Origin: Methanobrevibacter sp.
GTDB taxonomy: Archaea; Methanobacteriota; Methanobacteria; Methanobacteriales; Methanobacteriaceae
Direction: 5' to 3'
Length of the DNA: 6,371 nucleotides
Assembly (NCBI GenBank): GCA_031289975.1
Contig: JAITOM010000136.1
Coordinates: 1-6,371 of the forward strand
Shown: positions 1-4,754 of the stretch, piece after piece
How positions within the stretch are numbered: position 1 is the first letter of the stretch
How the letters are laid out: every line of letters starts with the position of its first letter
The notes under the pieces: generated by a model
Told to the model about the DNA's origin: nothing
Seen by the model: the letters and a program-made list of their open reading frames with translations, nothing else
The model's database searches: none
Made by a program: the position numbers and the translations under genes

Positions 1-14
1 ATATTTTAGTTTAA

Positions 15-43
15 AATTATTTATATTAATTATTTATATTAAT
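15..43. repeat. Tandem 13-bp repeat, about 2.2 copies
   Basis: The unit AATTATTTATATT occurs twice in perfect succession (15-27 and 28-40) and continues for three more bases. It is low-complexity A/T sequence and may simply be replication slippage. It overlaps the start of a longer sequence that recurs near 4186. Confidence 0.6.
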
Positions 44-77
44 CAAAATATATTATACCTTATTTAAAATTATAGAT
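33..77. repeat. Dispersed intergenic repeat, copy 1
   Basis: This 45-bp stretch resembles 4186-4236. Both begin TTTATATTAATNAAAATATA and both end AAAATTATAGAT; the second copy carries a few extra bases in the middle. The related string TTTTGATAAAGT follows here (about 77-88) and precedes the other copy (about 4115-4126). The similarity is visible by eye, but with such AT-rich sequence chance contributes, so common ancestry is likely rather than certain. Confidence 0.45.
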
Positions 78-129
78 TTTGATAAAGTGATATTTAAAAT
101 TAAATAACTTAATAAAAAATGATCATTCA

Positions 130-180
130 AATTTTAATAACTTTTCAATTTTAATAACTTTTCAATTTTAATAACTTTTC
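130..180. repeat. Three perfect tandem copies of a 17-bp unit
   Basis: The unit AATTTTAATAACTTTTC is repeated three times without a mismatch at 130-146, 147-163 and 164-180. The block ends 55 bp before the ATG of the solute-binding protein gene and directly abuts a possible TATA element. Its position and exactness would fit a cooperative operator or activator site for the transporter genes, but a slippage product without function is equally possible. The 17-bp period is not a whole number of helical turns, so successive sites would lie on different faces of the DNA. Confidence 0.8.
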
Positions 181-220
181 TATAATGATGACTATAACTT
201 AAAAAAAATAATTTATAATA
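181..220 (+). promoter_or_regulatory. Possible archaeal promoter of the transporter gene
   Basis: Two TATA-like sequences precede the solute-binding protein gene: TATAATG at 181-187, which would place a start of transcription near 205-210, and TTTATAATA at 212-220, which is so close to the ATG that the message would be nearly leaderless. No clear BRE is seen. In DNA this rich in A/T such matches are cheap, so the call is weak. Confidence 0.25.
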
Positions 221-235
221 TTTGATCTGATATTT

Positions 236-1189
236 ATGAAAAAGAAATCTATTGCAATTATTATTGTTGTTTTGTTAATTCCTTCTGCTTTAGGAATTAT
301 TCTTATTTTTAGTAGCCAGAATAATAATGATAATATTGTAAATATGGGATATTTGCCTACAGATCATGATTCTGCATTATTTATTGGTCAAGCTAAAAAG
401 TGGTATGAAGATAATAATATTACCCTTAACCTTTTTGAATTTAATAATGGTGGGAGTTTAATGGTTGCGATTGCAAGTGGGCATATCGATATAGGTTATG
501 TTGGAATAACACCAGCAATAGCTTCTATTTACAAGGGGATTCCAGTTAAAATTGTTTCTTCAGTTCAAAATGAAGGTAGTGGGATTGTTGCTGGTAAGGA
601 TTCAAATATAACTTCAATAAATGATTTAGGAGGGAAAACAATAGCTACACCTGGAACTGCTTCAATACAAAATGTGTTATTAACTTATGCTCTTAAAAAA
701 AATGGAGTATCAAAGGATAATGTTTCAGTGATTGATTCATTGATTCCTTCTATGGTAAATGCTTTAAGAACAAAAAAACTTGATGCTATTGTTCCCTACG
801 AACCTTACGTTACAATTCCTATTGAAGATGGTTCGGGTGTTGAGATTGCATCATCAAATGATATACTTCCTAATCATCCATGTTGTGTTATTGTAGCAAG
901 AGAAGATTTTATAAAAACTAAAAAATCAACTCTTAAAACTATATTGGATATTCATGAAAATGCTACTAAGTTCATCCTTGAAAATACTGATGTGGCAGCA
1001 GGTCTCCTACCAGATACAATAGTTAAAAATGTTTTTGTTGAAGAAAAATCTCTTAGAAATATTAAATTTAATTATGGTTTAAGTGAAGAGTATATTAACA
1101 ATGTCATGGACTTTATAAATATTGAAATAGGATTAGGTTTTATTAAAAAGCCAATTTCTAAAGAAAAGTTATTTGAAATTATTAACTAA
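236..1189 (+). CDS. ABC transporter solute-binding protein, NMT1/SsuA/TauA-like
   Basis: This 317-residue protein has the size and layout of periplasmic-type binding proteins of the nitrate/sulfonate/taurine/thiamine-precursor group. It would bind an unknown small solute outside the membrane and deliver it to the permease encoded next. Residues 2-4 are lysines and 6-25 are strongly hydrophobic, a secretion signal or N-terminal anchor. There is no lipobox cysteine, so an uncleaved membrane anchor is the likely attachment. Family features are the GYLPTDHDSALFIG segment (38-51), ASGHIDIGYVG (80-90), the hinge-like INDLGGKTIATPGTAS (128-143) and LRTKKLDAIVPYEPY (177-191). The C-terminal third (about 220-317) is helical and charged. 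The ATG is preceded at 223-227 by TGATC, a partial match to the methanogen ribosome binding site. The substrate cannot be read from sequence: sulfonates, taurine, nitrate or a pyrimidine precursor are all compatible. Confidence 0.88.
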   Translation: MKKKSIAIIIVVLLIPSALGIILIFSSQNNNDNIVNMGYLPTDHDSALFIGQAKKWYEDNNITLNLFEFNNGGSLMVAIASGHIDIGYVGITPAIASIYKGIPVKIVSSVQNEGSGIVAGKDSNITSINDLGGKTIATPGTASIQNVLLTYALKKNGVSKDNVSVIDSLIPSMVNALRTKKLDAIVPYEPYVTIPIEDGSGVEIASSNDILPNHPCCVIVAREDFIKTKKSTLKTILDIHENATKFILENTDVAAGLLPDTIVKNVFVEEKSLRNIKFNYGLSEEYINNVMDFINIEIGLGFIKKPISKEKLFEIIN

Positions 1190-1255
1190 TTTTTAAATAA
1201 ATTTTCAAAAAACTCTCAAAACTTTTCACCTTGAAAATAAATATTACAAATAAAG

Positions 1256-1320
1256 TCTTTTGTAAAATTAAATTTTTCATTGAAATTTTATTTTGAATCT
1301 CACGAAAATTTTATTTTAAT
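1256..1320. repeat. Post-gene repeat, copy A
   Basis: This 65-bp sequence lies 66 bp after the stop of the solute-binding protein gene. Its first 24 bases, starting TCTTTTGTAAAATTAAATTT, and its last 17, GAAAATTTTATTTTAAT, are identical to 2440-2503, which follows the permease gene. The middle differs at several positions and by one gap. Both copies are on the same strand and both end in T-rich runs, so a shared 3' processing or termination signal is possible; descent from a lost mobile element is an alternative. Confidence 0.65.
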
Positions 1321-1498
1321 TAATATTATGGTTTAAAACCAAATTTTTATAATTTAAAATATTTTAATTTTCAAAGTTATCTAATAGATTTTATTAATTT
1401 ATAATTAAATAGTTTATTTTACTTATTTTTAAAAATAATAATTTTAAAAAGATTGATTTTAAGAAAAAGTAGAACTAATAATTTTTGCAAAAATTTAA

Positions 1499-1638
1499 GT
1501 TTCATACCCAATACCGTCAAGTTAAGAAAATTATTTTTTTAAAATTGGATTGAAATTAAAAATGGAACTTCTATAAGCCAAGATTTTAGATAGAAATTTT
1601 AATCAAAATTCTTAAGTTGACAGCATTGGTTTCATACC
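1499..1638. mobile_element. 120-bp MITE with 10-bp target duplication
   Basis: The element proper is 1509-1628. Its left end CAATACCGTCAAGTTAAGAA and the reverse complement of its right end CAATGCTGTCAACTTAAGAA agree at 17 of 20 positions. It is bordered on each side by the identical 10-mer GTTTCATACC (1499-1508 and 1629-1638), a classic target-site duplication. It encodes nothing, so it must have been moved by a transposase made elsewhere. A 10-bp duplication suits the IS4-type groups, but the parent family is an inference. The right edge lies only about 40 bp before the permease start, so the insertion could have changed that gene's promoter. Confidence 0.85.
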
Positions 1639-1674
1639 ATAATTGAATATGTTAAATGAATTAAAAATTAAAAT

Positions 1675-1680
1675 GTGATC
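1675..1680 (+). promoter_or_regulatory. GTGATC motif at the permease start
   Basis: GTGATC matches the methanogen Shine-Dalgarno core (GGTGATCC) but touches the ATG at 1681. Read as codons it would give an alternative GTG start two residues earlier. If it is the true ribosome binding site, the following TTG at 1684 would be better spaced than the ATG. The three candidate starts change the protein by at most three residues. Confidence 0.35.
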
Positions 1681-2421
1681 ATGTTGAATAAAAAAGTACT
1701 ACCCCTATTATTACCAATAGTTATCCTTGTTTTTTGGTACGTATTTACTGTTCCAATAAATTTAGTCCCAAATTATGTTTTACCCACTCCAATAATGGTT
1801 ATAACATCAGCTCATCAATTGATTGTTTCAGGAAAACTATTCACTGATGTTGTTAGTACATTGATTAAAGTTTTATTGGGGTTGATTTTAGCATCAATAA
1901 TAGCTATTCCACTTGGAGTTTTACTTGGATGGTCTAAAAATTTAGAAGAAATGAGTAAATTTATTGTTGGAATTTTAAGACCCATACCTCCTGTTGCATG
2001 GATTCCATTTTCTATTTTATGGTTTGGTATTGGTTTAATTCCAGGAATATTCATTATTTTCATGGGATGTTTCTTCCCAATTCTTATTTACACTATTGAT
2101 GGCATTAAAAGAACGGATAAAGTATTAATTGAAGCAGGTAAGACTTTAGGTACTTCTAACTTCCAAACAATAACTAAAATAATCATTCCATCGTCAACAC
2201 CAGCAATAATATCTGGTTTAAAGGTAGGTGTTGGAATAGCACTAATGTGTACAGTCACAGCTGAAATGGTCGCATCTAATAATGGATTAGGATATTTAAT
2301 CATGAATTCCTCTCAATTATTTGATACTGGTGCAGTAGTTGTTGGTATGTTATCAATAGGAATCATTGGTTTGGTTTTTGATATAATATTTAAAGAAATT
2401 CAAAGTAAAATATTCTGGTAA
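1681..2421 (+). CDS. ABC transporter permease, SsuC/TauC/NrtB-like
   Basis: This 246-residue inner-membrane protein belongs to the binding-protein-dependent transport permease family (BPD_transp_1) and would form the translocation channel as a homodimer. Hydrophobic stretches suggest about six membrane segments, near residues 5-23, 57-81, 96-108, 112-138, 178-198 and 216-236. The cytoplasmic coupling loop that docks on the ATPase is plain: EAGKTLG at about 151-157, followed by the conserved I-I-P at 168-170 and the GLKVGVGIAL helix. The RPIPPVAWIPFSILWFG segment (100-116) is typical of the sulfonate/nitrate/taurine subgroup. I chose the ATG at 1681; a GTG at 1675 or TTG at 1684 is possible. 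It pairs with the binding protein upstream and the ATPase downstream. Length is normal and no lesion is visible. Confidence 0.9.
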   Translation: MLNKKVLPLLLPIVILVFWYVFTVPINLVPNYVLPTPIMVITSAHQLIVSGKLFTDVVSTLIKVLLGLILASIIAIPLGVLLGWSKNLEEMSKFIVGILRPIPPVAWIPFSILWFGIGLIPGIFIIFMGCFFPILIYTIDGIKRTDKVLIEAGKTLGTSNFQTITKIIIPSSTPAIISGLKVGVGIALMCTVTAEMVASNNGLGYLIMNSSQLFDTGAVVVGMLSIGIIGLVFDIIFKEIQSKIFW

Positions 2422-2439
2422 ATTATTAATAGTATATGA

Positions 2440-2503
2440 TCTTTTGTAAAATTAAATTTTTCAGTTAAAATTTGAGTTGGATTCATGAAAATTTTATTTT
2501 AAT
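2440..2503. repeat. Post-gene repeat, copy B
   Basis: This 64-bp partner of 1256-1320 starts 18 bp after the permease stop codon and has the same orientation. The opening 24 bases and the closing block GAAAATTTTATTTTAAT are unchanged. Its recurrence after two successive genes of one transporter is what makes it notable. Confidence 0.65.
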
Positions 2504-2588
2504 CAAAATTGTTAATTATTGAATTATAATAATTATACAAATTATTTATTTAAATAAATATATTATAATAATTAATATTAAAAAATAA

Positions 2589-2675
2589 AGAAAAACTTGT
2601 TTTTCTAAGTGAAATAAAAAATTTCACTAAAGAAAGTTAGAAATTTTCTAACTTATAAAATCATGGATTTTATAA
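2589..2675. repeat. Array of four consecutive perfect stem-loops
   Basis: Four different inverted repeats follow each other almost without gaps. Stem 1 is AGAAAAAC/GTTTTTCT (2589-2606, 2-nt loop). Stem 2 is AGTGAAAT/ATTTCACT (2608-2628, 5-nt AAAAA loop). Stem 3 is AAGTTAGA/TCTAACTT (2634-2654, 5-nt loop). Stem 4 is TTATAAAATC/GATTTTATAA (2653-2675, 3-nt ATG loop). All arms are perfectly complementary, yet the arm sequences are unrelated to each other. Centres lie roughly 20, 26 and 20 bp apart. The array sits about 155 bp before the proposed ATPase start, so it could form a structured leader, attenuator or mRNA stabiliser, or a cluster of dimeric-protein sites. No known riboswitch is recognised. 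Confidence 0.75.
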
Positions 2676-2820
2676 ATAACAAAAATTTAAAACTTAATTT
2701 ATATTCAAAGAAATATTTCATTATATGGTATTTCCAAAATATTTATTTAAAAGTTGAATATAGATGCAAAACACTACAATTATTATATTAATAAATGGAA
2801 AAATAGCTATTTTAGAAAAA

Positions 2821-2827
2821 AAGGGAT
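2821..2827 (+). promoter_or_regulatory. Ribosome binding site deciding the ATPase start
   Basis: AAGGGAT lies 4 nt before the TTG at 2832. It is the only purine-rich, G-containing run near a candidate start of the ATPase frame. The upstream TTG at 2754 has nothing comparable, which supports starting the protein at 2832. Confidence 0.5.
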
Positions 2828-2831
2828 TAAA

Positions 2832-3572
2832 TTGACAGTTGAAATTAAGAACTTGAATAAAACATTCAAAACCCATAAAAAAGAACTTTTCTCACTTACA
2901 AATGTTAATCTAAAGATTGAAAGCAAGGATTTTGTTTGCTTACTTGGTCCTTCTGGTTGTGGGAAAACAACATTGCTACGATTAATTGCTGGACTTGAAA
3001 AAAAAGATAGTGGAGAGATAATAAAGGATGGAAAATTAATTACAGGACCATCTAAAGAACGAGGTTTTGTTTTCCAACAGTACTCCTTATTCCCATGGTT
3101 AAATGTTTTAGATAATGTGACTTTTGGTTTAGATTTAGGAAAAGAATCTAAGGAAGAGAATATTAGGAGAGCAAAAATATATTTAAAATCTGTTGGTTTG
3201 GAGAATACTGAAAATCTTTATCCTCACGAGCTTTCTGGTGGGATGCAACAAAGAGTAGCTATTATAAGATCTCTTGTAAATAATCCTAAAATACTATTAA
3301 TGGATGAACCTTTTTCAGCTTTGGATATACAGAACAAACATAAATTACAAGAAGAAATAATTAGAATTTGGCAGAAAACAGAGAAAACAGTAATATTTGT
3401 TACTCATGATGTTGATGAAGCAGTTTTCTTAGCAGATCGTATAGTTTTAATGGGGAAAAACCCAGCCCATATAAAAGAAGTTTACCCTAATAATTTATCT
3501 AGACCAAGAAAGCGAAATAGTAAAGAATTCATAGATATTCAAGACAAAATAACAAAAATATTAGAAAGCTAA
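2832..3572 (+). CDS. ABC transporter ATP-binding protein, SsuB/TauB/NrtD-like
   Basis: This is the cytoplasmic ATPase that would power the importer as a dimer on the permease. Counting from the TTG at 2832 it has 246 residues, the usual family length, and begins TVEIKNLNKTF as its relatives do. All nucleotide-binding motifs are intact: Walker A GPSGCGKTT (39-47), Q-loop in FQQYSLFPW (81-89), signature LSGGMQQR (134-141), Walker B ILLMDEP (154-160) with catalytic E159, D-loop SALD (162-165) and H-loop H192 in VTHD. The FPWLNVLDNV stretch after the Q-loop is characteristic of the nitrate/sulfonate/taurine branch. The frame extends upstream to another TTG at 2754, adding 26 Lys/Tyr/Asn-rich residues unlike the family, which I take as untranslated. 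The gene is separated by about 410 bp from the permease, so independent transcription is possible. Confidence 0.92.
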   Translation: MTVEIKNLNKTFKTHKKELFSLTNVNLKIESKDFVCLLGPSGCGKTTLLRLIAGLEKKDSGEIIKDGKLITGPSKERGFVFQQYSLFPWLNVLDNVTFGLDLGKESKEENIRRAKIYLKSVGLENTENLYPHELSGGMQQRVAIIRSLVNNPKILLMDEPFSALDIQNKHKLQEEIIRIWQKTEKTVIFVTHDVDEAVFLADRIVLMGKNPAHIKEVYPNNLSRPRKRNSKEFIDIQDKITKILES

Positions 3573-3594
3573 AAAATAAAAAAAGAAGAATTAA

Positions 3595-3818
3595 TAGAGA
3601 GTGTAAAGATCATGGCTCCTGATTAAAAAAATGATTGATATTAATCTTGTCAATTTGGTAATAATTTAATTTTATAAGCTTAATCAATGATTCTAAATTT
3701 TATTAATATTAATTTTTGATTGTATACTACATAATAAGTGAAAAGCTAAAATAAAGTATTATGGAATGAAATTGATGTGTCCAAAAAATTTCAGGAGCCA
3801 ACTTCTTTACACTCTCTA
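3595..3818. mobile_element. TA-flanked inverted-repeat element (MITE)
   Basis: The 28-bp arms at 3595-3622 and 3791-3818 are inverted copies. Both start TAGAGAGTGTAAAGA and both end GGCTCCTGA; only three of the four bases between these blocks differ. The outermost TA on each side is the expected target duplication of IS630/Tc1-mariner elements, leaving a 220-bp element (3597-3816). The interior shows no coding sequence. It starts 22 bp after the ATPase stop codon, and its right end cuts into an IS630-type transposase fragment. The parent transposase is probably of that same superfamily, though the arms cannot be matched to a known element here. Confidence 0.8.
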
Positions 3819-4046
3819 TAAACCATTATATCCTCCTTCATTCCATTCATCCAACCATCTATGACCAGTTGATAAACTAATTTCCATTAGTTTAACAGCT
3901 TCATCAACAGTCTTCCCATTATACAAAAAACGGATAAAAGTTAATTTTTTTAAAACATCAGCTTCTTGTTGATGTCTATTAATTAACTTATCTAATTTAG
4001 TTTTTTTAATATGCTTTTTAACTTTTTTTTGAATTTTATTAACCAT
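3816..4046 (-). pseudogene. IS630-type transposase, N-terminal helix-turn-helix fragment
   Basis: The reading frame gives 76 residues. After a lysine-rich start (IQKKVKKHIKKTKLDKL) comes a helix-turn-helix DNA-binding region, about residues 34-72, with LTFIRFLYNGKTVDEAVKLM and then STGHRWLDEWNEGGYNGL. The last block is the hallmark join in IS630-family transposases between the helix-turn-helix and the DDE catalytic domain. That catalytic domain is absent. The frame stops at a TAG made from the TA target dinucleotide plus the first G of the neighbouring inverted-repeat element, so the gene was cut by that insertion. The missing part does not reappear on the other side, where only 22 bp separate the element from the ATPase gene. 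No convincing ribosome binding site is seen before the ATG. It may still yield a small DNA-binding protein, but remnant status is far more likely. Confidence 0.75.
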
Positions 4047-4185
4047 AATATTAATTTGATTTCAATGCTTTTAAACTTTTCGATTTAAACTATAAATCAT
4101 GATTAATATAGTAAGTTTTGATAAAGTTCTTAATAAATAACTTTTTTAAAAATAAATATTATTAAAAAATATTAATTTACAATTG

Positions 4186-4236
4186 TTTATATTAATTAAA
4201 ATATATTTTCATTGTTTAAAATTTAAAATTATAGAT
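4186..4236. repeat. Dispersed intergenic repeat, copy 2
   Basis: This 51-bp stretch is the partner of 33-77 and has the same orientation, with a short insertion around AAAATTTAAAATT in the middle. It ends 3 bp before the TA-flanked element at 4240. Here it precedes a - strand transposase remnant, whereas copy 1 precedes the + strand transporter, so it is not tied to one gene type. Confidence 0.45.
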
Positions 4237-4239
4237 ATG

Positions 4240-4367
4240 TAGTGATGGGGAAATGAATATCATTTTTTTGAAATCATTTAAAACACTCCTTATTTATAAA
4301 TTTTGACATTTTCATTTTGTTTCTCCTTTGTATTTAATGCATGGTCTATTCATTATACCCATCACTA
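4240..4367. mobile_element. 128-bp TA-flanked inverted-repeat element (probable MITE)
   Basis: The left end TAGTGATGGGGAAATGAATA and the reverse complement of the right end TAGTGATGGGTATAATGAATA share a perfect first 10 bases and, after one gap, the block AATGAATA. The TA on each outer edge could be the target duplication of an IS630/Tc1-type transposition. The ends differ completely from those of the 3595-3818 element, so this is a separate family. No coding sequence lies inside. Because the arms are short and imperfect, an old insertion or a fortuitous inverted repeat remain possible. Confidence 0.55.
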
Positions 4368-4381
4368 TTTTGCACTATTTT

Positions 4382-4428
4382 AATCATATTAGAAGTACCA
4401 ACGTTTGATTGATACTTCTCATATTATT
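4382..4428. repeat. Imperfect hairpin with 16-bp arms
   Basis: AATCATATTAGAAGTA (4382-4397) and TACTTCTCATATTATT (4413-4428) pair at 14 of 16 positions around a 15-nt loop. A run of seven T follows at about 4449-4455, which could act as a terminator on the + strand, although no + strand gene is upstream. It might instead be the remains of another small inverted-repeat element. Confidence 0.5.
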
Positions 4429-4550
4429 AGAAATTGGGCAACAATTATTTTTTTATTCTCAATGAACTATATATGCTGATTTCAATATATGATTTTTGGT
4501 TTTTTCATCCATAACACCAATAAAATTCTAAATAATATTACTATTAAATA

Positions 4551-4692
4551 GCACTGTAAAAAGAGGATGGAAATTCGCAATCTGGAATTTAGGTTTTTAG
4601 CAGAAAAAATTTAGGATCTATCCCTGTCATTAAGCTTTTATCATATGTTTTTAATTTTTCAATTGTGAAAATCAATGCTAATTTTACAGTAC
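4551..4692. mobile_element. 142-bp MITE sharing ends with the element at 6106
   Basis: The left end GCACTGTAAAAAGAGGATGG and the inverted right end GTACTGTAAAATTAGCATTG share ACTGTAAAA and then many scattered positions over the next 20 bases (GCAAT against ACAAT at the inner side). The left end also matches the sequence from 6107 on the same strand. Read on the - strand, the outermost 45 bases of the left end encode KFQIANFHPLFTV, resembling HKYENYPCSFTV at the tail of the partial transposase at 6095-6370. This suggests an internal-deletion derivative of that insertion sequence. CTATTAA occurs just outside both ends (4541-4547 and 4694-4700) and may be a blurred target duplication. Confidence 0.65.
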
Positions 4693-4754
4693 CCTATTAA
4701 TAAATATAGTTCACAGTATATTTTGTCATGAAAATCATTGAATTAGCATGTACT

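Larger units (their letters stand above)
1190..1674. other. Long AT-rich spacer between transporter genes 1 and 2
   Basis: I see no coding sequence or RNA gene here. It contains a 65-bp repeat (1256-1320) shared with the next spacer, a 16-bp perfect palindrome TTATTTTTAAAAATAA near 1423-1438, and a miniature element with its target duplication at 1499-1638. Such a long gap is unusual between genes of one ABC importer. It may mean that the permease has its own promoter, possibly between 1639 and 1674. Confidence 0.7.
2422..2831. other. Long AT-rich spacer between permease and ATPase genes
   Basis: I see no gene here. The stretch holds the second copy of a post-gene repeat (2440-2503), a run of palindromes including AATTATAATAATT (2522-2534) and the perfect 18-bp TATTTATTTAAATAAATA (2543-2560), and then four consecutive stem-loops (2589-2675). 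From 2676 to 2831 I see only A/T-rich sequence. The ATPase frame is open back to a TTG at 2754, but that extension shows no family similarity. Confidence 0.7.
4047..4754. other. Gene-free region packed with repeats and MITE-like elements
   Basis: No plausible coding sequence is visible between the IS630 fragment and the IS1182-type pseudogene. The stretch contains a dispersed repeat copy (4186-4236), two inverted-repeat elements (4240-4367 and 4551-4692) and an isolated hairpin (4382-4428). The last 60 bp (4693-4754) probably include the end of the IS1182-type element, but I could not define its terminal repeat. Confidence 0.65.

Noticed and set aside
130..180. The 17-bp repeats considered as replication iterons
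   Set aside because: No replication initiator gene is present, and the position fits a promoter region better.
1423..1438. Perfect 16-bp palindrome TTATTTTTAAAAATAA
   Set aside because: It is made only of A and T in an AT-rich spacer, so it is likely by chance and not listed as a separate feature.
1815..2303. Two open frames on the - strand opposite the permease gene
   Set aside because: They are antisense to a clearly conserved permease and show no domain pattern of their own.
2754..2831. A 26-residue N-terminal extension of the ATPase
   Set aside because: It has no ribosome binding site, is unlike the family, and the TTG at 2832 gives the normal length and a usual N-terminus.
3623..3790. 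Interior of the TA-flanked MITE examined for a hidden gene or RNA
   Set aside because: All frames are broken by frequent stops and no tRNA-like or other recognised fold is visible.
4729..4752. Similarity of TGAAAATCATTGAATTAGCA to the right end of the 142-bp element
   Set aside because: The shared blocks are short and need gaps; it is not convincing as a separate terminal repeat, and the end of the IS1182-type element could not be fixed from it.
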